Positions 26,091 to 34,076 of a stretch of 64,000 bases of DNA are shown one piece after another; positions within the stretch are counted from its first letter, which is position 1; each line of letters starts with the position of its first letter. The translations under genes and the position numbers were made by a program. The stretch is from Planctomycetota bacterium (lineage in GTDB: Bacteria > Planctomycetota > Phycisphaerae > Phycisphaerales > Phycisphaeraceae): assembly GCA_024279865.1 (NCBI GenBank), contig JAJRRC010000052.1, positions 62,001 through 126,000 of the forward strand, written 5' to 3'. The notes below the pieces were generated by a model. That model was not told where the DNA came from and did no database searches. It saw only the letters and a list, made by a program, of their open reading frames with translations.

Positions 26091-27083
26091 GTGGCGTGGC
26101 GCGGTATCTTACGGGATTCCGCATTGTGCTCTATAGGAAAGCAGGTCTCGGTTGTGATAATCCCTAGTGAACCTCCACGTCGCCCTTCATTGGGCTTTTT
26201 GTATCTCCCACCTTACCGGGTGCAGGGGATTTCCGTGGCAGGTGAAGAGTCTGTGGTCCAAATCCCGGAACTGGACACCTGTTTTGACCTTGGCCGTTGT
26301 CCGCGGGCTGCTTTGGCGAGTAAATATGTCGCTTTGACTCATGGCCACATGGACCATGCCGCGGGCTTGGCGTATTACTACTCGCAGCGTTTTTTCCAAG
26401 GCATGGGCGTGGGAACGGTGATTTGCCATCCCAAACTCGAACAACCCATTCGCAATGTCATGCGCGCCTGGGTGGATATTGAAGCCCAACAAACGCCGTT
26501 TAACGTTTGTGCGTTGGAGCCTGAAGGCCAAATTCAGATTAAAAACAATGTCTTCCTGCGTGGTTTTTCAACGGTGCATACGCCTAGTTCGCTAGGCTAT
26601 ACGATTATTGAAAAACGTTCGAAGCTTAAGCCTGAATTATTAGGCCTACCTCAGGAACAGATCATTGCGCTCAAGAAAAAAGGTGAAGAGATCACCATCA
26701 CCAAAGAGCATCCACTGGTCTGTTACACCGGGGACACCGCATGGGGGGCTCATTTTGATCGGCCTGATGTGCTAAACGCCCAAATTCTAATCACCGAATG
26801 CACGTTTCTTGAATCAGGCCATCGGGATCGCGCTCTTGCTGGCCGTCACATGCACCTTGATGACATTGTTCGACTATTAAGGTTCTCCAAAGCCAAGGCC
26901 ATCGTCTTGACCCACTTGTCTCGTCGGACCCACCTCGCCCAAGCTCGCAAGCAAATTGAAGCAACCATTTCGCTTGAAGACCGCAAGCGTTTGTTCCTGC
27001 TCATGGACTATCGCACCAATCGTCATCGTTACGAACAACAACTGGCTGTCGCAGAAGCCGAAGCAGAAAAATCTGCGGATTGA
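26091..27083 (+). CDS. MBL-fold metallo-hydrolase, RNase Z-like
   Basis: Metallo-beta-lactamase fold protein of up to 330 residues. Zinc-ligand motif THGHMDHAAG (HxHxDH), further ligands in CYTGDTAWG and LTHLSRR. The layout (short N-terminus, GRCPRAALASKYVALTHGHMDH, then HMHLDD) is like RNase Z-type and related phosphodiesterases; tRNA 3' processing is possible but not shown. The start is uncertain: ATG 26091 adds about 20 residues without similarity, while GTG 26154 (IIPSEPPRRPSLGF) follows an AGG-rich stretch. The last residues AVAEAEAEKSAD are low complexity. The gap before it (25903-26090) holds only the tail of a C-tract element. Confidence 0.8.
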   Translation: MAWRGILRDSALCSIGKQVSVVIIPSEPPRRPSLGFLYLPPYRVQGISVAGEESVVQIPELDTCFDLGRCPRAALASKYVALTHGHMDHAAGLAYYYSQRFFQGMGVGTVICHPKLEQPIRNVMRAWVDIEAQQTPFNVCALEPEGQIQIKNNVFLRGFSTVHTPSSLGYTIIEKRSKLKPELLGLPQEQIIALKKKGEEITITKEHPLVCYTGDTAWGAHFDRPDVLNAQILITECTFLESGHRDRALAGRHMHLDDIVRLLRFSKAKAIVLTHLSRRTHLAQARKQIEATISLEDRKRLFLLMDYRTNRHRYEQQLAVAEAEAEKSAD

Positions 27084-27147
27084 TGTTCAAAAATCGATCC
27101 CTCGAGCTTTGTTCATTGGTATGAATTGTTTCGTGCATGAGAAGGAC

Positions 27148-27182
27148 GGGGAAAGCCGGGGGGACTTCCGGGGGGGGGGGGG
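27148..27182. repeat. G-tract element touching the nrdR stop
   Basis: Two units, GCCGGGGGG and ACTTCCGGGGGG, the second with a run of 13 G that ends immediately before TTA, the complement of the nrdR stop. Confidence 0.8.
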
Positions 27183-27674
27183 TTAAAACAGGGTGTCTTG
27201 ATTGGCGGGATCGTCGCCTTGGTTTTCCATGACATCACGTACTTCTTCTAGGAAGTCATCGAGATCCCGAAACTGCTTATAAACACTGGCAAAGCGCACA
27301 TAAGCCACCTGATCGACCCGTTTAAGACGGTCTGCCACAGCCCGTCCAATTTCGATGGCCTGTACTTCACGTTCATATTGTCGGGCCATGCTTTCTTCCA
27401 CATCATCAATGAGTTTTTGTAAAATCTCATCACTGACAGGACGCTTATAACAAGCTTTTTCCAAACCTGACTGAATCTTTAAGCGATTATAAGGCACACG
27501 CGTGCCGTCTTTTTTAATCACCACCAAACGATTTTTCTGTTCCACATATTCACGCGTGGTAAACCGACGATCACAATCTAGACATTGCCGACGACGACGG
27601 ATCGATTCCCCCGCGTCGGTGGCACGTGAGTCAATGACTTTGTTACGCGACGAATCGCATGAGGGGCATCGCAT
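27183..27674 (-). CDS. nrdR: Transcriptional repressor NrdR
   Basis: ATP/dATP-dependent repressor of ribonucleotide reductase genes; 163 residues. N-terminal zinc ribbon MRCPSCDSSRNKVIDSR with the second pair CLDCDRRF, then an ATP-cone (RLVVIKKDGTRVPYNRLKIQ). C-terminal tail EVRDVMENQGDDPANQDTLF. No ribonucleotide reductase gene is in the window. The stop codon is directly followed (on the coding strand) by a C-tract of about 13 bases (27148-27182 region). Confidence 0.95.
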   Translation of the reverse strand: MRCPSCDSSRNKVIDSRATDAGESIRRRRQCLDCDRRFTTREYVEQKNRLVVIKKDGTRVPYNRLKIQSGLEKACYKRPVSDEILQKLIDDVEESMARQYEREVQAIEIGRAVADRLKRVDQVAYVRFASVYKQFRDLDDFLEEVRDVMENQGDDPANQDTLF

Positions 27675-27917
27675 GACGCGGTTCCTGAAAATAACGCGGG
27701 CTTGTCTCTATTGTGACCTTGACTTCATCGGTGTCAATCAGTGGGTGACATGTTTGGGATGAACAGGCTACGGGTTGAAGTTTTAGGCTCTTACTTGGCA
27801 AGAGATAAAAAAAACATTGAATTGATCCCACGAAACACTTAAAATCTATCTTGTTGGTTAAGAATTTCGAATTGGGGACTGGCTCAAACGAAATTTCGTT
27901 TGTGGTGGATCCGGTGT

Positions 27918-29252
27918 ATGGAATTAAAAGTTCATTGTCCGCATTGTCACGCAACATTGATGGTTCCCTTGACTGCAGCTGGTCAAGCGGCTCGTTGTCC
28001 AGCCTGCCATACAGCCTTTAACATTCCAACCGAAGAGGAGATTGCCGAGCAGACAGCCTCTGCTTGGATCGATCAAGATCTCGAAGAAATGGCCAGTGAA
28101 GATGATCAGTATTGGCAAGGCCGTTTAAAAGAAGAAACAGATCGCAAGATTCACGACGAAGAAATCAAACGGAAAGAAACCGCCCGTGAAATTGAAAAGG
28201 TGCTAGCTTCAGACCAGCCAGCTTTGACCACCGAAGCAACTCCACCTGCTCCAAAGACGCAACCCACCTCTGCCAAACCTGCCACGCAAACGTTTGACCC
28301 TGTGATCTCGCGTTCTCAAGCACAACCAGTTCCCCTTCGCAAACATTACAGCGGGGGAGATTATCCCAAAGAATTTTTAGTGACCCATCCGAGGCCTTAC
28401 CTCGTTGTCACCGAATGTACTCAAAGTGGGGTAACTCTCTCTTTTGATGCGCGTTTTTTAGCAGACATGGGATTTCGACTTTCCATGCCTGTGATGTGTG
28501 CATTCACGGGTGAAACTGATCGGACACTACTTCAAGCTCGGCCGTTGGCTTTTTTGGATCAATCCAATGGAGTCTTAAAAAATGCGTATGAACTTGAAGC
28601 CGGTCACGAACAAAAATTAATCAAAGGCCAATCCCGCAAAGAGATGATTGCTCGCATGGGTGTGTTGGAGGATTTGGCTGAACCGTTCCGTTATCCGTTT
28701 CCTTACTATCTGCGTCAGGACCATTCTTCGCATTCACTTAAATGCTATACCACAAAGCATAAAGATGGTTCGACCCTTGCTCATGTTTTGATGCCTGAAG
28801 GACCGTTTGCCATTCGATGGCTCGCTCAGGTCAACGGGGTCTGTGGGCCGGAGTATGACTTGTTAAGACAAGATGTGAATCGCCTGTGGCAAGATGTGTG
28901 GCTGGCCCTAGACGAGCAAATTCGTCGTCGTCTGGAAGTTTGGACAAACTTTCAGCCGGGCGAAAAATTCCGGTATTTCATCAATGATGCTGACATGCGT
29001 AAAAAAGATGAAGGACTCGCCGGCGTGGTCCTGACAGACCGTCGTCTGATCTACAAAAAATTCCACCGTCAGGGTCAATTTGAATATGGCACCAACGCAC
29101 GCTTGGTGGTACGCCCCGATGGCCAGTTCGCTGGCTTACGCGTTAAGACCGAAGACGGCACCTTTAAATGCGCCAAGTTCCACTTCAGTGATCTGGAAAA
29201 ATTACGCGATGCTGCCAAAAACCTTGGATTTGCCTTGGACATTTCCAAATAA
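27918..29252 (+). CDS. Zinc-ribbon protein of unknown function
   Basis: Soluble protein of 444 residues. It opens MELKVHCPHCHATLMVPLTA and has a second CPAC, an MJ0042-type zinc ribbon (residues 7-38). A charged helical stretch (about 40-110) and a Pro/Thr-rich linker (TPPAPKTQPTSAKPATQ) follow. The C-terminal part (about 135-444) is globular, with GLAGVVLTDRRLIYKKFHRQ, which looks like a PH-like/bPH domain strand pattern. No catalytic motif is recognised. This ribbon-plus-linker layout is common in planctomycete proteins. ATG 27918 is chosen since the ribbon starts there. Confidence 0.75.
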   Translation: MELKVHCPHCHATLMVPLTAAGQAARCPACHTAFNIPTEEEIAEQTASAWIDQDLEEMASEDDQYWQGRLKEETDRKIHDEEIKRKETAREIEKVLASDQPALTTEATPPAPKTQPTSAKPATQTFDPVISRSQAQPVPLRKHYSGGDYPKEFLVTHPRPYLVVTECTQSGVTLSFDARFLADMGFRLSMPVMCAFTGETDRTLLQARPLAFLDQSNGVLKNAYELEAGHEQKLIKGQSRKEMIARMGVLEDLAEPFRYPFPYYLRQDHSSHSLKCYTTKHKDGSTLAHVLMPEGPFAIRWLAQVNGVCGPEYDLLRQDVNRLWQDVWLALDEQIRRRLEVWTNFQPGEKFRYFINDADMRKKDEGLAGVVLTDRRLIYKKFHRQGQFEYGTNARLVVRPDGQFAGLRVKTEDGTFKCAKFHFSDLEKLRDAAKNLGFALDISK

Positions 29253-29606
29253 GCAATGCCACAAGCAAACGGATGCCCCGCGCGAACCTCTGATTCTAGT
29301 GCATTTTGCATTATTTCCTGCCCCCCCCGGGGGGGCCCCGGACGCGCCCCGGACGCGCACGCTGTTAGCGTGCGGCTGCTTTTCAAACGCCCCACCTAGA
29401 GCGTGATGAATTCAGAGATCGTGTTTTAAAAGAATCCGACTCTTCGGCAGACCTTAGAGTTCGGCTTTGTCACAGCCACAAGCTAACAGCTTGCGCGTCT
29501 GATAAGTGTGACGCTCTAAATACACGCTTCTAACGTGCGCAAAACAGCTTCACTTTTCATTGATGATAAAAAAGACGAATGAAAGCTTCCGGGGGGGGGC
29601 GGGGGG
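29253..29606. repeat. Mosaic of repeats between two convergent genes
   Basis: In order: ATTTTGCATTATTTCCTGCC and C8G7 tract (29301-29340); REP-like hairpin with stem CGCACGCT/AGCGTGCG (29351-29379); AATCCGACTCTTCGGCAGAC repeat (29432-29475) shared with 57244; a hairpin half-site GCTTGCGCGTCTG (29491-29505); and a G-tract (29585-29606) that ends at the complement of the next stop codon. No gene is seen. Confidence 0.8.
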
Positions 29607-29897
29607 TTAGGATTCGATGTCCATGGCCATTAGGTCTGCATCAGCTTTGAGTGGGACAGCTACGGCAACGTGTTCGGGATGAACCTGATAAGCGTCCAAT
29701 GCGTCACGACTTTCAAGCGTGACCAACAGGCCATGGTTAAACCCATTGGCACGATCTGTAAAGTTTTTACCCGCGGACAACGCAGTGATTCCCGGAACTT
29801 TGGCGGTCAAAGATCGAAGGCCTTCAAGGTGTTCATTGATACGGGTTTCTGTGATGTCAGCCTTGAATTTGATCCAGACCATGTGTTGCACTGCCAT
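29607..29897 (-). CDS. Stress-responsive A/B-barrel (Dabb) protein
   Basis: Small ferredoxin-like fold protein of 96 residues of the Dabb family (PF07876). Typical pattern: MVWIKFKADITETRINEHLE, VPGITALSAGKNF, NHGLLVTLESRDALDAY, HPEHVAVA. Function unknown in bacteria; some members are small dimeric enzymes. GGAG lies about 8 nt before ATG 29897. The stop codon touches a G-tract element. Confidence 0.88.
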   Translation of the reverse strand: MAVQHMVWIKFKADITETRINEHLEGLRSLTAKVPGITALSAGKNFTDRANGFNHGLLVTLESRDALDAYQVHPEHVAVAVPLKADADLMAMDIES

Positions 29898-29970
29898 GAG
29901 TTTATCTCCGAGTTTCTTTTACTGTGTTAAAAGAAATTAACCTTGTGGTTATTTCTATTATTTGATTATT

Positions 29971-31470
29971 TTATCTTTTTGTTGCTTCGATTTTTTGGAT
30001 GATGTTGGTGGTGCTGCGACCTTTGACCAGATCCACAACGATCACACATCCGCCATGAGATTCGACGTAAGCAGCACCCACAACCTGGTTCTTGGCATAG
30101 TCGCCACCCTTGACCAAAACGTCAGGCTTGATTGCGTGGAGTAATTTCATGGGCGTGTCTTCATTGAAGACCACAACATAGTCCACACTTTCTAATTCAC
30201 TGAGAACCATAAGCCGATCATCTTGGCGATTGACCGGACGGTCGGGCCCTTTGATGCGGCGAATGGATGCATCAGCATTCACACCCAACACCAATAAATC
30301 TCCTTGGGCGCGGGCTTGACGTAAATAAGCGACGTGGCCTGCATGAAGAATATCAAAGCAGCCGTTGGTAAATGCAATGCGTCTTCCTTGCTTGCGGTAG
30401 GCGGCCAATTCCGGGCCAAGTTGTTCGAGCGTGCGAACCTTGCCAAGCTCTGCATGTTGACGTTCGAGCAATGCCAAAAGCACTTCATCTAGTTCAATGG
30501 GCACAATGCCAAACCGCTCAACTTCCAACCCCGCAGCCATGTTTGCAAGCTCTGTCGCGGTCGTCCAATCAGCACCATTGCTCAATGCTGCCCCAAGCAT
30601 GGCAATGACCATGTCTCCCGCGCCAGTCACGTCGTACACACTGCGCGCTTCGGTGGGGATAATCTTGGGAGCCTTCTTTTTCTCCAAAAGCAACGCGCCA
30701 TGCTTATCAATGGTTAAAACCACGGTCTGCAATTTGAATTCCCGCAGCAATTTTTTAGCCATCGCCTGGGGTTCATCTTGATTCAAACCTGTCGCCAAAG
30801 CAGCTTCGGTGCGGTTGGGGGTGATGCAAGTGGCGCCTGTGTATTTTTTGTAATCTTCAATCGCGGCTGGATCTACAAGAACAGGAATCCCTTGCTGATT
30901 CGCGATTGCAATGAGGCTTTGACAAACAGCAGGGGTCATGGCCCCTTTGTTGTAATCTTCAATAATCAGAACGCTGGCTTTGTTGAGTTGTCGCTTGGCG
31001 GCCGCGATCAATTTTTCAGCCACTGCATCGGCAATGGGAAAACGATCTTCAATGTCCGCACGGAACATTTTTTGAGGATGGCGATGTTGAGCCAACCCGA
31101 CAAAATTTTGTTTGATGGTGGTGCGTCTGTCTGAATCTGCGATCAGGCCAGCCACATGACAACCACTGTCCCGAAGGTTTTGTTTGAGATTTTTTCCTGC
31201 ATCGTCTTTTCCCACCAGGCCGATGGCAGACACTTTGCACTTGAGTGCCAACAGGTCTAGACAGACGTTGGACGCGCCACCTGGCATCCATTTTTCACGT
31301 TCGATTGCCAGCACCGGAACTGGCGCATCAGGGCTCAATCGTTGGGCATTGCCATAGACATAATGGTCGAACATAAAATCGCCAGCCACGACAATTTTCG
31401 CAGGTTTCCAGCGATCAACAAATCGGATTAGTGCATCACTACCATTCATAGAGCGTATGATAGAGTACAA
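29971..31470 (-). CDS. hldE: Bifunctional heptose 7-phosphate kinase / 1-phosphate adenylyltransferase
   Basis: Two-domain cytosolic enzyme of ADP-L-glycero-D-manno-heptose synthesis for LPS core. The N-terminal PfkB/ribokinase domain (about 10-330) phosphorylates heptose-7-phosphate, with VVAGDFMFDHYVYG, PGGASNVCLDLLAL and the catalytic DVTGAGDM. The C-terminal cytidylyltransferase-like domain (about 350-499) transfers AMP, with FTNGCFDILHAGHVAYLRQA. 499 residues, close to E. coli HldE (477). The start may be 31470 or 31449. Divergent from the next gene with at most 30 bp between starts. gmhA is at 60381, so the pathway genes are not clustered. Confidence 0.95.
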   Translation of the reverse strand: MYSIIRSMNGSDALIRFVDRWKPAKIVVAGDFMFDHYVYGNAQRLSPDAPVPVLAIEREKWMPGGASNVCLDLLALKCKVSAIGLVGKDDAGKNLKQNLRDSGCHVAGLIADSDRRTTIKQNFVGLAQHRHPQKMFRADIEDRFPIADAVAEKLIAAAKRQLNKASVLIIEDYNKGAMTPAVCQSLIAIANQQGIPVLVDPAAIEDYKKYTGATCITPNRTEAALATGLNQDEPQAMAKKLLREFKLQTVVLTIDKHGALLLEKKKAPKIIPTEARSVYDVTGAGDMVIAMLGAALSNGADWTTATELANMAAGLEVERFGIVPIELDEVLLALLERQHAELGKVRTLEQLGPELAAYRKQGRRIAFTNGCFDILHAGHVAYLRQARAQGDLLVLGVNADASIRRIKGPDRPVNRQDDRLMVLSELESVDYVVVFNEDTPMKLLHAIKPDVLVKGGDYAKNQVVGAAYVESHGGCVIVVDLVKGRSTTNIIQKIEATKR

Positions 31471-31479
31471 TCACGGCCC

Positions 31480-31938
31480 ATGTCATCTACCGAACAAGAA
31501 TTAATTGTTTATCTTCAAGACCATGATGCCAATTGCCCAACTTGTGGGTATCACTTAAATCATCTAACCAGTGCGCGTTGCCCAGAGTGTGGCAGCGAGC
31601 TGATCTTGGGGGTTGGCGTGGGGATGCCGATTCTTGGTCCTTGGGCCTTGATCGCTGCGTGTTTTTGTTGGACGGGTGGTCTGGGTTGTATTTTAATTGC
31701 CGTCATCTGGCAATTTGGAATGGTTCGTCTGGGAACGGATCTGGTTGCTCAACGATTTTTTCAAGGCGCGGTCTTTTATTTTATTGCGACCATTCCTCTT
31801 TCGATCATTACCTTGATTATTCGCAGGCGTTTTATTGCCATCGCTGCTGCCCGTCAGTGGCGTAGTGCTTTGGCGGTTTTATTTTTAACGCTTTTGAATT
31901 TGGGTGTTTTTGGGTGGGTGATTGTTTTTAAGCGGTGA
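31480..31938 (+). CDS. Zinc-ribbon membrane protein of unknown function
   Basis: Membrane protein of 152 residues. An N-terminal zinc ribbon (CPTCGYHL ... CPECGSEL, residues 19-38) precedes about three hydrophobic segments (about 50-75, 90-110, 125-145). No known family is recognised. TACAAT (31466-31471) could be a -10 box, which would place the transcript start only a base or two from the ATG and suggest a leaderless message. The start codon lies 10 bp from the longest hldE start. Confidence 0.65.
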   Translation: MSSTEQELIVYLQDHDANCPTCGYHLNHLTSARCPECGSELILGVGVGMPILGPWALIAACFCWTGGLGCILIAVIWQFGMVRLGTDLVAQRFFQGAVFYFIATIPLSIITLIIRRRFIAIAAARQWRSALAVLFLTLLNLGVFGWVIVFKR

Positions 31939-31954
31939 TTGTTCGAGTGTGATT

Positions 31955-33190
31955 TTAAAAACGCGTGGGCAAACCACTTCGCAGGAAATATTCCATCAAC
32001 TCGTGGCCATGGGCAATGTGCAGGTCTGAGTCCTGGGCGTGGCGCTCGGTGAATGATTTTTGAACCACACTGTTAATCTGAGTTCCCGCGATAGCAAACG
32101 GCGGGGGGGTTGCATCGTGTTTACGCGTTTGCACAGCAGTGTAATGGTCAGGCATCACCAAAATCCGATAGCCTTCGGTTTCTTGATAACGCTTTTGAAG
32201 AACTTGATGCACGGGACCAATGATATGCTCATCAATGGCCTCGATGGCTGCGACTTTTGTGATGGCGTCTGCTTGATGGGATGCTTCATCGGGCGCTTCG
32301 ACATGCACACAAACCACGTCATAAGAATCCAGCGCGTCGATGGCGTGCTTGCCTGCTGCTGCGTAATCGGTGTCGTGATAGCTGGTTTGACCTGGTACGT
32401 CCAAACGATCCCAACCAATAAATGAAGCAATTCCAGCCAACAAATCAACCGCGGTAATCATGGCCCCTTTGAGACCAAAGCGTTCTTCAAAGTCAGGCAC
32501 AATGGGTTTTTGTCCCTGCCCCCAAGGCCACAAATGCGTCGCAGGCGATTCGCCCAGCTCACGACGCATTAAATTCACTTCATGACTCTCAAACAACTTA
32601 AAACTCTGGTCAATCAATTCATTAAGCAACTCAGCATTCTCTCCCTTGGGACGATACGAATTCATTAGCTCTCCGGGGATGTCGTGAGGCGGGGTGGTTT
32701 TGAGCTTGGACCAATCTCGCCCTTGGCCGGTCCGACCGGATGTATCGACGAGAATATTGCGATAGCTCACGCCCGGATGAAAAACCCAGTTCGGATCGGT
32801 AATTTGTTCAGTCAAATCAGCTAGGAGCCGTCGACCTTCTTCACTTTTAATCGCTCCAGCAGAATGATCCTGCATCAACTCATGGATGACCGTGACAAAA
32901 TTCACCCGAAAGACCCAGTCCGCTGGGTCCATGTCAATGCCCAACGCAGCCGCTTCGAGTGGGGCTCGTCCCTTGTGATATTGAACCGGGTCATAGCCCA
33001 GCAAGGACATGCTGCACACATCTGACCCACAAGGGAATCCCTTGGGAGTGGTCTGAACGGTCCCCTGACGGCCGATCTGTGCCAAATGATCTAGATGGGG
33101 GATCCCAGCTGCTTCAAACGGCGTGCGGTCATCTAGAACCTCTAACGGATGATCTGCCCCACCATCGGGAATCACTATGACGTATTTCAA
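31955..33190 (-). CDS. apgM: Cofactor-independent phosphoglycerate mutase, ApgM type
   Basis: Alkaline-phosphatase superfamily enzyme, 411 residues, of the archaeal-type 2,3-bisphosphoglycerate-independent phosphoglycerate mutase family. It interconverts 3- and 2-phosphoglycerate in glycolysis. Metal-site motifs: VIVIPDGGADHP, GSDVCSMSLLGYDP with the phospho-acceptor Ser, HVEAPDEASHQAD, and MPDHYTAV. Some family members were once proposed as alternative homoserine kinases, so that reading should be kept in mind. ATG 33190; no gene precedes it closely. Confidence 0.9.
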   Translation of the reverse strand: MKYVIVIPDGGADHPLEVLDDRTPFEAAGIPHLDHLAQIGRQGTVQTTPKGFPCGSDVCSMSLLGYDPVQYHKGRAPLEAAALGIDMDPADWVFRVNFVTVIHELMQDHSAGAIKSEEGRRLLADLTEQITDPNWVFHPGVSYRNILVDTSGRTGQGRDWSKLKTTPPHDIPGELMNSYRPKGENAELLNELIDQSFKLFESHEVNLMRRELGESPATHLWPWGQGQKPIVPDFEERFGLKGAMITAVDLLAGIASFIGWDRLDVPGQTSYHDTDYAAAGKHAIDALDSYDVVCVHVEAPDEASHQADAITKVAAIEAIDEHIIGPVHQVLQKRYQETEGYRILVMPDHYTAVQTRKHDATPPPFAIAGTQINSVVQKSFTERHAQDSDLHIAHGHELMEYFLRSGLPTRF

Positions 33191-33316
33191 ATTACCAGCC
33201 TTTATCTAAAAACCATCTGCTGTTGACCAGAAAAGACATTGTGATTGGGAGTGAACGCCAAATCAAATGTCTAGCCAGAAATTTTCTAGCCCAAACTTCC
33301 AAAATAGCCGATAAAT

Positions 33317-33589
33317 ATGATCATGCCGACTGATATTAAGACTATTTTGAATCTCACCGTGCCGTTGATTGTCCATGTGGGTGGTCAGAAGATGATCATG
33401 GATGATGTTTTAACGCTTTGCCCAGGTGCGATTCTGGAATTGAATAAATCAGCTGAAGAAGAATTAACCCTCTTGATCAACAACATTGCAGTGGGTCAGG
33501 GTGTGGCTGTGAAGGTTGGTGAGAATTTTGGTATTCGTGTGACCCAAATAGGATCTCCCGAAAAAATGATTCAGGCCATGGGAAGTTAA
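33317..33589 (+). CDS. fliN: FliN/SpoA-domain flagellar switch protein
   Basis: SpoA-fold protein of 90 residues like the C-terminal domain of FliN, a flagellar motor switch (C-ring) component; type III secretion HrcQ-type proteins share the fold. ILNLTVPLIVHVGGQKMIMDDVLTLCPGAILEL and VGENFGIRVTQI match the family. No other flagellar gene is near; csrA at 62794 is the only related regulator in the window. ATG 33317 or ATG 33323. Confidence 0.8.
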   Translation: MIMPTDIKTILNLTVPLIVHVGGQKMIMDDVLTLCPGAILELNKSAEEELTLLINNIAVGQGVAVKVGENFGIRVTQIGSPEKMIQAMGS

Positions 33590-34076
33590 GTTTGACCATT
33601 AATCAATCCCGATCCTTGGACTTGTCTATTTAGCTATTATTTAGCCAAGGATTTTAGATAGACCCCTTCGCTGCAAATCCCCTCTTTCCTCTCTGGAAGA
33701 TAGACTAATAATAGAATATATAAATCCTTCTCCTTCTTCTTCGCACCTGTTATTTGTGGAAACAAGAAAAAAATAGAACACTAATACTTTTATATATAGT
33801 TATTTACAATAAAAACACCGGATGTGGAAAAACCTGTTTTTCCATGATCGTAAAGATCATTGGCGTGTTCGTAAAAATCGGATTTGAAGGCCAATGGGTT
33901 CTTCGCCTCTTTTTTAGGAAAAACGAGAATCATAAAAGACAGATAAATAGAAAGCTTTTCCACAAGCTTTCCAGAGAATCTAAAACAGGTCTTTTGTCAC
34001 GGGTTACATATTTTTTTTGTTTGTTCTATAAGTTTTGTTATATTATTGTTTTACGATCATGTTGATGGGTTGATAT
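33590..34076. other. AT-rich gene-free region with DnaA-box-like sites
   Basis: A 487-bp region, clearly richer in A/T than the rest. ATCCTTGG (33612-33619) and CCAAGGAT (33645-33652) followed by TTTT could be a weak fliN terminator. TGTGGAAAA (33823-33831) and TTTTCCACA (33956-33964) fit the relaxed DnaA box TTWTNCACA in opposite directions, and TGTGGAAAC (33755-33763) differs by one base. No family A or B repeat is present. An open frame at 33754-34065 has no features of a real protein. Confidence 0.5.

Noticed and set aside
33754-34065. 103-codon frame in the AT-rich region
   Set aside because: Biased Lys/Phe/Ile/Tyr composition from AT-rich DNA, no ribosome-binding site, no family pattern.
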